From an uncultured Alistipes sp. (GTDB lineage Bacteria > Bacteroidota > Bacteroidia > Bacteroidales > Rikenellaceae): 51,440 nt of DNA. Of this stretch, positions 39,213 to 48,134 are shown piece after piece. The stretch spans positions 1 to 51,440 of the forward strand of contig URRP01000014.1 of the NCBI GenBank assembly GCA_900550375.1, in the 5' to 3' direction. Numbering within the stretch: position 1 is the stretch's first letter; each line of letters starts with the position of its first letter. Under the pieces are notes generated by a model. That model did not search any database. It saw nothing but the letters and a program-made list of their open reading frames with translations, and was not told where the DNA came from. The position numbers and the translations under genes were made by a program.

Positions 39213-41096
39213 CTATCTTCCGAATTTTACCAGCAACACGTTCACGTCGGCAGGCGAAACCCCCGGGATGCGCGATGCCTGCCCGATGGTCGTCGGGCGA
39301 ATGCGGGCGAGTTTTTGCCGCGCTTCGATGGTGAGCGATTGCATCGACTGGTAGTCGAAGTCGGACGGGATGGCGATGTTTTCGAGTCGGTGCAGCTTTT
39401 CTGCGATGAATTTTTCCCGCTGAATATAGCCGTTATACTTTATCTGAATCTCCGCTTCTTCGATCTCTTCGGGCGTTATCCCCTCCTCTTCGATCGAACG
39501 GGCGAGTTTGGGCAGTGCGCCGGCCAGCCCTTCGAAGGTAATTTCATTGCGAAGCAGGATGTCGTAGAGCTTTCTCCCCTGCTTCATCGGCTCCAAATCG
39601 AGCGATTTCAGATAATCGTCAATTTCGCCTGCACGGATGCTTGTGCGGCGGGCGAAGGAAATAAGCGATTCTACACGCAATTTTTTTTGTTCGAAAATTT
39701 CGAAATCTTTTTTCGAAATCAATCCGATTTCGTGCCCGAGCGGAGTCAATCGCAGATCGGCATTGTCTTGCCGGAGCAGAATTCGATATTCGGCGCGCGA
39801 AGTGAACATCCGATAGGGCTCGTCGACCCCTTTGTTCACGAGGTCGTCGATCAGCACGCCGATGTAGGCTTCGTCGCGTTGCAGAACGATCGCGGACTCC
39901 CCTACCCGTTTGCGATGTGCATTGATACCGGCAATCAGTCCCTGCGCCGCCGCCTCTTCATAACCCGTCGTGCCGTTGACCTGCCCGGCGAAGTAAAGCC
40001 CGTCGACGAGTTTTGTCTCGAGCGTATGGCGCAACTGGGTGGGCGGGAAGTAGTCGTATTCGATGGCATACCCGGGCCGGAAGATGTGTACGTCCTCCAA
40101 TCCTCGAATCCGGTGCAGCGCCTCGTACTGCACCTCCCACGGCAGCGACGACGAGAAGCCGTTTAGATAATATTCGTTGGTGCTATCTCCTTCTGGTTCA
40201 AGGAATAACTGATGCTGTTCCTTGTCTGCGAAGGTGCGCAGCTTGTCTTCGATCGAGGGACAGTAACGCGGCCCGATGCCGTGGATCGTGCCGTTGAAGA
40301 GCGGCGAGCGGTCGAAGCCCGTACGCAGCGTGGCGTGTACCTCGGGCGAGGTATAGACCAGAAAGCAGGGACTTTGATACTTAACAGGTTGTGTATCAGT
40401 AGAAAACGAAAATTTTGAAGGGTTTTCATCCCCGTATTGCGGCTCCAGTGCTTCGAAATCGATCGTGCGGGCGTCGAGCCGCGCCGGCGTGCCGGTCTTC
40501 ATGCGGCCTTTCTCGAATCCCATCGCGGCGAGCGACTCGGTGATTCCCGTCGAAGCGGGGTCGCCGGCGCGACCGCCCGGGGCGTGAGCTTCGCCGCAGT
40601 GCATCAATCCGTCGAGGAAGGTGCCCGCCGTGAGAATCACGGCGCGAGCGGTGAACGTGACGCCCATGCGCGTGCATACGCCCGTCACGCGGGGATGCTC
40701 CCCTGCCGTGTCGAAGAGCAATTCTACGGCCGTATCCTGCCAGATGTAGAGGTTCTGCGTATTCTCCAGTTCACGGCGCCATTCGGCCGAAAAACGGCTC
40801 TTGTCGCACTGTGCGCGCGGGCTCCACATGGCTGCTCCTTTCGAGCGGTTAAGCATACGGAACTGGAGGGTCGTGCGGTCGGTGACGCGCGCCATACGGC
40901 CGCCCAGCGCGTCGATTTCGCGGACGATCTGCCCCTTGGCTACGCCGCCGACGGCGGGGTTGCACGACATATTGGCCAGTTTGGTCATATCCATCGTCAG
41001 CAGCAGCGTGCGCGACCCCATCCGCGCCGCCGCCGAAGCGGCTTCGCAGCCGGCGTGGCCGCCGCCGATAACCAGAATGTCGTAGTCGAGGGTCAT
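39213..41096 (-). CDS. mnmG: tRNA 5-carboxymethylaminomethyluridine(34) synthase MnmG (GidA)
   Basis: A 627-residue FAD enzyme that, with MnmE, modifies the wobble uridine of several tRNAs. The FAD-binding DILVIGGGHAGCEAASAAARMG is at the N-terminus. Signatures SCNPAVGGVAKGQIVREIDALGG and RSKGAAMWSPRAQCDK follow, then the second dinucleotide segment GLYFAGQVNGTTGYEEAAAQG. The helical C-terminal domain ends at a normal length. ATG 41096 is chosen because MTLDYDILVIGGG is the family start; an in-frame ATG 12 codons upstream is less likely. It is the last gene of a minus-strand group that begins with pheS or the TPR gene. Confidence 0.97.
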   Translation of the reverse strand: MTLDYDILVIGGGHAGCEAASAAARMGSRTLLLTMDMTKLANMSCNPAVGGVAKGQIVREIDALGGRMARVTDRTTLQFRMLNRSKGAAMWSPRAQCDKSRFSAEWRRELENTQNLYIWQDTAVELLFDTAGEHPRVTGVCTRMGVTFTARAVILTAGTFLDGLMHCGEAHAPGGRAGDPASTGITESLAAMGFEKGRMKTGTPARLDARTIDFEALEPQYGDENPSKFSFSTDTQPVKYQSPCFLVYTSPEVHATLRTGFDRSPLFNGTIHGIGPRYCPSIEDKLRTFADKEQHQLFLEPEGDSTNEYYLNGFSSSLPWEVQYEALHRIRGLEDVHIFRPGYAIEYDYFPPTQLRHTLETKLVDGLYFAGQVNGTTGYEEAAAQGLIAGINAHRKRVGESAIVLQRDEAYIGVLIDDLVNKGVDEPYRMFTSRAEYRILLRQDNADLRLTPLGHEIGLISKKDFEIFEQKKLRVESLISFARRTSIRAGEIDDYLKSLDLEPMKQGRKLYDILLRNEITFEGLAGALPKLARSIEEEGITPEEIEEAEIQIKYNGYIQREKFIAEKLHRLENIAIPSDFDYQSMQSLTIEARQKLARIRPTTIGQASRIPGVSPADVNVLLVKFGR

Positions 41097-41222
41097 ATCT
41101 TGTCGGTTTTCGTGTCTGGATTCGGGCTGCAAGTGCTGTGCGGAGTTTGCGCGGATCGCCGTGAACTCCGGCGGGTCGTGTGCAGCAGCTTGTGATGGGT
41201 GGAACGGAAGGAGTGCATGGTG

Positions 41223-41660
41223 TCAGCGTTGCGGGTTCTCCCAGAATTTGAGGTATTTGTCCTCCTTGCGGTGCATCTGCCGCTCGGTGCGGGGCGTTTT
41301 GTCGCGCTGTCCGCAGAGGTGCAGCAGGCCGTGCACCACCACGCGGCGCATCTCCTGCAAGGCTGCGGCGCCGTAAATGCGGGCGTTGTCGGCCACTGTC
41401 TCCACGTCGATGAAGATGTCTCCCGCGACCGTCCGCGCCTCTCGGCGGTCGCTGTAATCGAAGGTGATGACGTCGGTGAAATAGTCGTGTCCGAGGTATT
41501 GACGGTTCATTTCGAGCAGCCGCTCGGCCGAACAGAAGATATAGTCGACCTCCGTGAGCGTATACCCCTCCTCTTCGGCTACGCGCCGCAGCCACGCTGC
41601 GGTGAGCCGCTTCTGCGGCAGCCGGTAGGAACACGCGTCGTTATGGTATCGTACAGCCAT
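41223..41660 (-). CDS. ybeY: rRNA maturation RNase YbeY
   Basis: A 145-residue zinc endoribonuclease for 16S rRNA 3' maturation and ribosome quality control. The signature is VVHGLLHLCGQRDKTP: two His ligands are kept, but the usual third His is replaced by Asp one position on, a variant known from Bacteroidota homologues. YFTDVITFDYSD and GDIFIDVETV are the conserved central strands. It starts 20 nt after the EnvC-like gene and ends 126 nt before mnmG. Confidence 0.93.
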   Translation of the reverse strand: MAVRYHNDACSYRLPQKRLTAAWLRRVAEEEGYTLTEVDYIFCSAERLLEMNRQYLGHDYFTDVITFDYSDRREARTVAGDIFIDVETVADNARIYGAAALQEMRRVVVHGLLHLCGQRDKTPRTERQMHRKEDKYLKFWENPQR

Positions 41661-41680
41661 TTTCGTACAGAATTACGGGT

Positions 41681-42811
41681 TTATTTGCGGAAGCAGTCCG
41701 AGGCGCGCATCTTCTTCCCTCCGGCCGGCGGATAGATGCCGAATACGAGCCGGTATTCGGTCTTCATGGTCTGAAGGTCGACCGAGGGGCCGATCACGCC
41801 GATCGCGCCGTTTTTGGGCACGGTCTGCCCCTTGGCGACGTTCACCGCGTTGAGATTGGCGTAGGAGGTGATATACTCGCCGTGGGCGATGTAGACATCG
41901 AAACGGTTGGTGATGCGGTTCCGTTTCACGTCGACCACCTTTCCCTCGTAGATCGCCGTGATGCGTGCCCCCTGCGGCCCTACGATCTCGGCCATATTCT
42001 CCTTGTAGCGTTTCACGTGCCCGCCCGCCACGGGGAGGTTCAGGTTCGACGTGCGAGTCGAGAACGAAGCTCCCGTCTTGTTTCCCTTGGTCAGTTTTTG
42101 CAGTTCGGCGATAGCGTTGTCGAGCCGCTGCTCCTGCTGCTCTTTCTCGCGCAGGACGGCTTTTTCGCGCGTCGACATGCGTTGCAGACGTGTCTTGGCA
42201 TTGTGCTGGTCGCGTTCGTACCGCGCCCGCTGGGCATCGATCTTACGGCGCGTGGAGTCGAGCGCCAGCTTTCGGGCTGCGAGCAGCGTCTGCTGCCGCC
42301 CGACCTCCTGCGCCGTTTCGGCGATCTCGCGCATCTTCGCCTCGCGCAGTTTCGCCACGCCGCGGATGTTGGCGATGCGCCGTGCCACGTCGGCGAAATC
42401 CTTCGCCGCGAAGATATAGGTCAGATAGCTGTTTTGCTTGTGGTTGCGATAGGCTTCGCGCACCATGGTCGCATATTCGGCGCGGGAACGTTCCAGCCGG
42501 ATGTTGAGCGCGCCGGCCGTGCTGTTGCTCACGGCGAGCTGTTCGGCGAGCAGCGACAACTGGCTCTCGGTCTCATCGAGCAGCTGCCGGCGCGAGGCGA
42601 TCTGCCGCGAGAGGCGTTGCACGCTCTGCTGCTCCGAGTTCTTCCCCTTTTTGATCGAGGATAGCTCCTGTTCGCCGCGTGCGATCTGCTTTTCGAGCGC
42701 TTCGATGGCGCGCTGTTTCTCGGCGATCTGCAACGGCAGATCGCCGCTTTGCCCCGTCGCTGGAATTGCCATCGAGAGCAGCAGTCCGAGAATCAGTGCG
42801 ATGCGCATCAT
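41681..42811 (-). CDS. EnvC-like murein hydrolase activator (degenerate LytM/M23 domain)
   Basis: A 376-residue exported coiled-coil protein. After a signal peptide (MMRIALILGLLLSMAIPATG), residues ~25-245 form long heptad-rich helices (IAEKQRAIEALEKQIARGEQ, REKEQQEQRLDNAIAELQK). The C-terminal ~110 residues are a LytM/M23 fold (ITAIYEGKVVDVKR, YIAHGEYITSYANLNAVNVAKGQ). The first zinc-binding HxxxD is absent (the segment reads AEIVGPQGARI), and the second is reduced, so like E. coli EnvC it probably activates an amidase instead of cutting murein. ATG 42811 overlaps the TPR stop (ATGA), implying coupled translation. Confidence 0.88.
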   Translation of the reverse strand: MMRIALILGLLLSMAIPATGQSGDLPLQIAEKQRAIEALEKQIARGEQELSSIKKGKNSEQQSVQRLSRQIASRRQLLDETESQLSLLAEQLAVSNSTAGALNIRLERSRAEYATMVREAYRNHKQNSYLTYIFAAKDFADVARRIANIRGVAKLREAKMREIAETAQEVGRQQTLLAARKLALDSTRRKIDAQRARYERDQHNAKTRLQRMSTREKAVLREKEQQEQRLDNAIAELQKLTKGNKTGASFSTRTSNLNLPVAGGHVKRYKENMAEIVGPQGARITAIYEGKVVDVKRNRITNRFDVYIAHGEYITSYANLNAVNVAKGQTVPKNGAIGVIGPSVDLQTMKTEYRLVFGIYPPAGGKKMRASDCFRK

Positions 42812-44622
42812 GGCTCGGAGGGTGTTTGCGGCTGCTCTTTCAGGCGGCGGAAGCGTTCGGCGATTGCGTCGGGATCGTCGTATCCCCCTTCGAGTGCCTT
42901 TTTCCAGTAGACTTCGGCCATGAACTTCTCGCCCAAAGCGGCCAGAATATCGCCGTAGTGGAGTTGCAGGTCGGGGCTTTTGCTGCGGTCGAGCGAGAGT
43001 GCCTGCTGCATCGTCTTCTTCGCCTCGTCGTAGCGGCCCAGCCGGTAGAGCACCCATGCGTAGGTGTCCAGATAGGTCGGGTTGTTCTCTTCGAGCACGA
43101 TGGCGCGTCCTGCCATGGCGAGCGCCCGCTCCAGATCGCGTCCTTCGAGCGAAAGGAAGTAGGCGTAGTTGTTAAGCACCATCGCATTGTCGTAGCGCAG
43201 GGCCAGCGAACGGTCGTAGGCGTCGTAGCATTTGCGCATGTAGCGTGCGGCAGGACCTTTGCGGCTCTCGTAGAGCGACGCTTTGGGATGCTGCGCTCCC
43301 GACTCTTTTTGCAGCGTCTGCTGCCCCATCAGATGATACGTCTCCCCGATGATGCCCCAGACGGCACCCCGCAGCGAATCACTCGGCGTCAGACGGAGCG
43401 AGTTTTTATAGAATTTCAGCGCCTCGTCGTAGCGTTTGGCATAGGAGAGCGTCTGCCCCTTGCGCAGATAGAGATCGACGTTCTCGGGGAAGAGCTTCAT
43501 CGCACGGTTGGTGTAGAGCGCCACCGAGTCGGGACGCTGCTTGTAGCTCTCGATGTCGATCACCATGTTGAAGTAGTCGATCCGCGGCGGGAGGTCGTCG
43601 AGATGCGTCTTGTAATAAACCAGCGCGTCGTCCAGCTGCCCCGAAGCGATCAGATGGTCGCCGTAGAGCTTTACCACACGCGGATCGTGGGGATATTTCA
43701 TCGCCAGCGTCGTGGCCAGATCGTTGATTTGCAGGTAGTAAGTGCTGTAAAAATTCCGGTCTCCGGTGATCCGGTCGAAATAACCGAGCTTGTCTTCGAG
43801 CGACATTTCGTCGCCCGTGAAAAGCCGCCGCGTGTAGTTGAGCGCCGCGGGGAAATTGTGCCGCTCGTTGTAGAATTCGCTGTAAGTGGCCAGAACGGCG
43901 GCGCTGGTCGAGTCGATGCGATAGGCCTCGCCGAATTGAGCCAATGCCAGCGAATCCTTCTTCTGACGAGCATATAACTCTCCAAGCAACAAGTGGTTAT
44001 CAGCTTTGTAAGGAGCCGCTTCGATAAGCGCCTGCGCCTCCGCAACGGCGCGGTCGTACTGACGGGTTCCCACCAACAGTCGGTGTTTGAGTTCCGACAG
44101 AAATTCGAGTCTTCCGAAGCGTACCTCCGCCGAATCGAGCACGGCGATGGCCGAGAAGGGCTGTCCCTCCTGATCGTAGAGCATGGCCAGCACACGGTAG
44201 GGGTCGGGGTTCTGCGCATCGGTTTCGCGCAGGCGGTTGTAAGTGCGGATGGCGTCGCGGTAACGGTCGTTGAGAATCTGTGCCTGCCCCAGCTGCAGGA
44301 GGTACCATTTATCGGTGGTGTCGGTACGGAAAGCACGCTCCGTATAACGCAACGCGGTCGGGGCGTCGCTGTACAGCAGCAGTCCCGCCAGTTCGTACCA
44401 TGCAGGACCGTAGGTCGAGTCGGCCGCGACGGAACGTTCCAGCGACTGCCGGGCCGCGGCGGTATCCCGCTCGATGAAGGCCTGTTTGATCCCTTCGGTG
44501 AAGAGATAGAACCCTCGGAGCGAATCGGGGACCTGCGGCGACGGCACGACCTGCGGGGTTTTCCGGGCGAAGGCGCCGCAGAAGACCGCAGTAAGCAGAA
44601 GCAGGATGAACGTTTTTCGCAT
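42808..44622 (-). CDS. Exported tetratricopeptide-repeat protein
   Basis: A 604-residue protein with signal peptide (MRKTFILLLLTAVFCGAFA) followed by many TPR helices along the whole length, e.g. YGPAWYELAGLLLYSDAPT, ALKFYKNSLRLTPSD, and the C-terminal NNYAYFLSLEGRDLERALAM and LDTYAWVLYRLGRYDEAKK. TPR proteins at this position in Bacteroidota sit upstream of the EnvC-like gene and are thought to act in the envelope or in lipoprotein traffic; its partner is not known. The stop overlaps the next gene's ATG. It begins 30 nt after the pheS terminator hairpin, so it relies on readthrough or on a promoter I could not identify. Confidence 0.88.
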   Translation of the reverse strand: MRKTFILLLLTAVFCGAFARKTPQVVPSPQVPDSLRGFYLFTEGIKQAFIERDTAAARQSLERSVAADSTYGPAWYELAGLLLYSDAPTALRYTERAFRTDTTDKWYLLQLGQAQILNDRYRDAIRTYNRLRETDAQNPDPYRVLAMLYDQEGQPFSAIAVLDSAEVRFGRLEFLSELKHRLLVGTRQYDRAVAEAQALIEAAPYKADNHLLLGELYARQKKDSLALAQFGEAYRIDSTSAAVLATYSEFYNERHNFPAALNYTRRLFTGDEMSLEDKLGYFDRITGDRNFYSTYYLQINDLATTLAMKYPHDPRVVKLYGDHLIASGQLDDALVYYKTHLDDLPPRIDYFNMVIDIESYKQRPDSVALYTNRAMKLFPENVDLYLRKGQTLSYAKRYDEALKFYKNSLRLTPSDSLRGAVWGIIGETYHLMGQQTLQKESGAQHPKASLYESRKGPAARYMRKCYDAYDRSLALRYDNAMVLNNYAYFLSLEGRDLERALAMAGRAIVLEENNPTYLDTYAWVLYRLGRYDEAKKTMQQALSLDRSKSPDLQLHYGDILAALGEKFMAEVYWKKALEGGYDDPDAIAERFRRLKEQPQTPSEP

Positions 44623-44651
44623 CGTCGGGGGTGTTTATGCATTCAAACGAA

Positions 44652-44682
44652 AAGAGGGCGGCGGATCGTACGCCGCCCTCTT
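44652..44682 (-). terminator. Terminator or attenuator hairpin after pheS
   Basis: A 12-bp perfect stem AAGAGGGCGGCG / CGCCGCCCTCTT with a 7-nt loop, 6 nt beyond the pheS stop. On the minus strand it is followed by TTCGTTTG. The TPR gene starts 30 nt later, so partial readthrough is likely. Confidence 0.8.
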
Positions 44683-44688
44683 GCATCG

Positions 44689-45717
44689 TTAGTCCAGTTC
44701 GGTGTCGAACTGGTGAAGGAACCGCACGTCGTTTTCGAAGTAGAGCCTCAGGTCGCCCACGCCGTATTTGAGCATGGCGATACGCTCGATGCCCATGCCG
44801 AAGGCGAATCCCGAATATTTCTGCGGATCGATACCGTTAGCTTCCAGCACGTTGGGGTCGACCATGCCGCAGCCCAGAATCTCCAGCCAGCCCGTGCCCT
44901 TGCAGACCGGACACCCCTTGCCGCCGCAGAGGTTGCACGAAACGTCGACCTCGGCCGACGGCTCGGTGAAGGGGAAGTACGACGGACGCATACGGATGGC
45001 CGTCTGTTCGCCGAAGAGTTCCTTGGCGAAGAAGAGCAGCGACTGCTTCAGATCGGCGAACGAGACCCCCTCGTCGATATAGAGTCCTTCGATCTGATGG
45101 AAGATACAGTGGGCGCGGTACGAGATCGCCTCGTTGCGGAAGACGCGGCCGGGGCAGATGACGCGGATCGGCGGCTTCTGATGCTCCATCGTGCGTACCT
45201 GAATCGACGAAGTGTGGGTGCGCAGCAGGATGTCGGGGTTCTTCTCGATGAAGAAGGTGTCCTGCATATCGCGTGCCGGATGTTCGGGCGGGAAGTTGAG
45301 CGCCGAGAAGACATGCCAGTCGTCCTCGATCTCGGGACCGTCGGCCACCGTATAGCCCAGTCGCGAGAAGATCTCGACGATCTGGTTCTTCACCAGCGAA
45401 ATCGGGTGGCGCGATCCGAGCTGTTCGGCCGAGCCGGGGCGGGTCATATCGCCGATCGCCGCGGCGCTGTCGGCTGCGGCGTTCTGCAATTCGGCACGCA
45501 GGAGGTTGATCCGCTCGGTGGCAGCCTGCTTGAGGGTGTTGAGCCGCTGGCCCACCTCGCGCTTAAGCTCGGGAGCCACCGCCTTGAACTCCTCCATCAG
45601 CGCGTTCAGTTCGCCCTTTTTTCCCAATATTCGGATGCGGAACTCTTCGACTTCGGCCGCTGCTTTGGGGCGGAATTCTTCGACGCGTCGCAGAAGTTCT
45701 TCGATTTTGCCAATCAT
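44689..45717 (-). CDS. pheS: Phenylalanyl-tRNA synthetase alpha subunit
   Basis: A 342-residue class II synthetase catalytic subunit. An N-terminal coiled coil (IEELLRRVEEFRPKAAAEVEEF) binds tRNA. Class II motifs are visible: the motif 2 region VICPGRVFRNEAISYRAHCIFHQIEG, and motif 3 FGMGIERIAMLKYGV. The phenylalanine pocket segment GKGCPVCKGTGWLEILGCGMV carries a CxxC pair (SCNLCGG, CPVCKG) usual in this branch. The beta subunit gene is not in the window. The -7 box TAACTTTG lies 50 nt upstream. Confidence 0.97.
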   Translation of the reverse strand: MIGKIEELLRRVEEFRPKAAAEVEEFRIRILGKKGELNALMEEFKAVAPELKREVGQRLNTLKQAATERINLLRAELQNAAADSAAAIGDMTRPGSAEQLGSRHPISLVKNQIVEIFSRLGYTVADGPEIEDDWHVFSALNFPPEHPARDMQDTFFIEKNPDILLRTHTSSIQVRTMEHQKPPIRVICPGRVFRNEAISYRAHCIFHQIEGLYIDEGVSFADLKQSLLFFAKELFGEQTAIRMRPSYFPFTEPSAEVDVSCNLCGGKGCPVCKGTGWLEILGCGMVDPNVLEANGIDPQKYSGFAFGMGIERIAMLKYGVGDLRLYFENDVRFLHQFDTELD

Positions 45718-45766
45718 ATTTTGCGGTTTTATACTTTTTACCTAATTTTATACGCTATATAAGATG

Positions 45767-45774
45767 CAAAGTTA
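45767..45774 (-). promoter_or_regulatory. -7 box (TAACTTTG) for pheS
   Basis: Exact TAnnTTTG on the minus strand. A TTTG about 23 nt upstream, inside the first codons of the divergent patatin gene, may be its -33 element. Confidence 0.55.
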
Positions 45775-45789
45775 TAAATTTTTTGAGAT

Positions 45790-48111
45790 ATGTTGCGCAA
45801 ATCGCTCGCTTTTATCGTTGCCGCGCTCCTCTTCGTTTCGGGAGCGGCGGCCCAGAGTGTCGGGCTCGTACTGAGCGGCGGAGGGGCGAAAGGGCTCTAT
45901 CATATCGGGGTGATTCAGGCGCTCGAAGAGAATGAGATTCCGATCGATTACGTCGCCGGAACTTCGATGGGATCGATCATCGCAGCGCTCTACGCCGCGG
46001 GATATTCCCCCGAGGAGATGCGCGAGATCGTCGATTCGGGTCAGATCAAAGAGTGGGTTTCAGGCCGCATCGATCCGCGTTACGCCTCCTATTACCGCCA
46101 GATGCAGGATCAGCCTTCGTTCCTTACGCTCAGGCTGAATCTGCGCGACGAGAAGACACGCAGCGACGCCAAGAACAAGTCGCGGCTGGTGCTGCCGAGC
46201 CATCTGATCTCGTCGTCGCAGATCGATCTGGCGCTCTCCGAACTGCTGACGCCCGCCTCGACGGCCTCCGGCGGCGACTTCGACCGCCTGATGGTTCCTT
46301 TCCGGTGCGTGGCCAGCGATCTGGTGGCGCGCAAACCCTATGTACTCAAAACCGGCGATCTGGGTGAGGCGGTGCGTGCTTCGATGGCCATCCCGCTGGC
46401 GTTCAATCCGATCGAGAAGGACTCGATGCTGTTGTACGACGGCGGCATCTACGACAATTTTCCGTGGAAGCCGCTCGACGAGACGTTTCATCCCGACTAT
46501 CTGATCGGCAGCAAATGCACCTCGGGCAACACCGAACCCAATGCCAAGAGCATCATGGATCAGGTGTGGATGCTCACGATGGAGAAGACCGATTACGACA
46601 TGCCTGCCGGACGCAGTACGCTCATCGAGCGGGCGGTCGACGTTTCGATGCTCGACTTCTCGCAGGCCGACGCCATCATCCAGTCGGGGTACGACGATAC
46701 GATGGAGTTGATGGATTCGATCAAACGCGCCGTTCCGCGCCGCATGTCGCGGGGCGAGACGCTGCGCCGCCGCGCCGCGTTCCGCGAACGCTGTCCCGAA
46801 CTGCTCTTCAACCGCTATGCCATCGAGGGGCTGAATCCGGCTCAGACGGCCTACGTGCGCGACAACATGCAGCTCGACCACCAGCACGACGGCGAAGCGA
46901 AGATTCTTCCCTTCGAGCGGGTGAAGGACAAGTATTTCTCGGTGCTGGCCGACGGCAATTTCTCCACCGAATATCCCTTCATGCACTATGATCCGCAATC
47001 GGGGTATTACGGCATCGATTTCCAGCTGACGACCAAGCCCGACTACAAGATTCTCATCGGCGGTAACATCTCTTCGACGGCCTTCAACCAAGCCTACATC
47101 GGGTTCGAATACCATCGCATCCGCCGTGCTGCCAACCGCTACTATACGCATCTGTTCCTCGGCCCGGTCTCGTCGGCCGTGATGTTGGGCGGGCGGACGG
47201 ACTTCTTCCTCTGGCGGCCGCTGTTCGTGGACTACTCGTACAATTTCACGGCGCGTAACTACAAGAACGGGAACTTCGGCAACCTCACTTCGGTGACGAA
47301 CACCCAGTCGATGAAGTTCTTGGAGAATTTCCTCTCGTTGGGATTCGGCTTTCCGGTCACGCACCGCAGCGCCTTCGTGATCCGTCTCAACGGCGGGCAG
47401 GAACGCTATTATTACAGCCTTGACCGCGACTCTTACAAGGAGAACTACTACGAGGACCTGACCAAACTCAACTACATCTCGCCGAAGATCGAACTGCGGC
47501 GCAGTTCGCTGGACAAGGTGATCTTCCCCCATTTCGGTACGTCGTTCTCACTGTCGGGCATCTACCTCTACGGCCGCGACCATTTCGTGCCGAGTCTCCG
47601 CTCGCGCGACGAAGGGATGCTGCGCAAATCGAAGCAGGACGTATCGTGGTGGGGCGCCCGCATCGTGTGGAATCAGTATTTCCGCATATCGAACATCAAA
47701 TGGTTCTCGCTGGGCTACGGCGCCGAGGCGGTCGTGACGACGATCCCCTCGCTGAGCAACAGCAAGGTGACGCGTATGCTGATGCCGGCCTACCGGCCCA
47801 CGCTCCATTCGCAGACGGCTTATATGCCCGAGTATCGCGCCAAACGTTACGCTGCGGCGAGCGTGATGCCGACCTTCGATTTCAGCGACCGTTTTTTCCT
47901 GCGGACGGGTTTTTATGCGATGTTCGGCGAGCGGTTCCTGCCGACCGACGACCATATGCGCTACATCGTCGACGCGTCGCTGGTCTATCACACGGGCATC
48001 GGCCCGATCAGCCTCTCGCTGACGAAGTACAACATCGAAAACTGGGACAACCTCTTCCTAACCTTCAATTTCGGCTACGCGATATTCCGCCCGCGCGGGA
48101 TTCACTATTAG
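45790..48111 (+). CDS. Patatin-like phospholipase with C-terminal outer-membrane beta-barrel
   Basis: A 773-residue exported protein: signal peptide (MLRKSLAFIVAALLFVSGAAAQ), then a patatin domain with the oxyanion loop LVLSGGGAKGLYHIG (~30), nucleophile GTSMGS (Ser59) and catalytic Asp in YDGGIYDN (~218). A POTRA-like segment follows (ELLFNRYAIEGLNPAQTAYVRD). The remaining ~380 residues alternate in the manner of a 16-strand outer-membrane barrel and end in an aromatic residue (FRPRGIHY). This layout matches PlpD-type (type Vd) autotransporters, which deliver a phospholipase A1 to or across the outer membrane. Substrate not known. Followed 23 nt later by a HAD phosphatase. Confidence 0.93.
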   Translation: MLRKSLAFIVAALLFVSGAAAQSVGLVLSGGGAKGLYHIGVIQALEENEIPIDYVAGTSMGSIIAALYAAGYSPEEMREIVDSGQIKEWVSGRIDPRYASYYRQMQDQPSFLTLRLNLRDEKTRSDAKNKSRLVLPSHLISSSQIDLALSELLTPASTASGGDFDRLMVPFRCVASDLVARKPYVLKTGDLGEAVRASMAIPLAFNPIEKDSMLLYDGGIYDNFPWKPLDETFHPDYLIGSKCTSGNTEPNAKSIMDQVWMLTMEKTDYDMPAGRSTLIERAVDVSMLDFSQADAIIQSGYDDTMELMDSIKRAVPRRMSRGETLRRRAAFRERCPELLFNRYAIEGLNPAQTAYVRDNMQLDHQHDGEAKILPFERVKDKYFSVLADGNFSTEYPFMHYDPQSGYYGIDFQLTTKPDYKILIGGNISSTAFNQAYIGFEYHRIRRAANRYYTHLFLGPVSSAVMLGGRTDFFLWRPLFVDYSYNFTARNYKNGNFGNLTSVTNTQSMKFLENFLSLGFGFPVTHRSAFVIRLNGGQERYYYSLDRDSYKENYYEDLTKLNYISPKIELRRSSLDKVIFPHFGTSFSLSGIYLYGRDHFVPSLRSRDEGMLRKSKQDVSWWGARIVWNQYFRISNIKWFSLGYGAEAVVTTIPSLSNSKVTRMLMPAYRPTLHSQTAYMPEYRAKRYAAASVMPTFDFSDRFFLRTGFYAMFGERFLPTDDHMRYIVDASLVYHTGIGPISLSLTKYNIENWDNLFLTFNFGYAIFRPRGIHY

Positions 48112-48134
48112 CGATTTAAATAGTTGACAATTAT

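Noticed and set aside
42010..42025. GTTTCACGTG in the EnvC-like gene as parS
   Set aside because: Only the left half matches the parS consensus; the right half reads CCCGC.
46060..47532. Open frame of ~490 codons antisense to the patatin-like gene
   Set aside because: The plus strand shows a full patatin active site and barrel; the antisense product has only His/Arg/Val-rich shadow composition.
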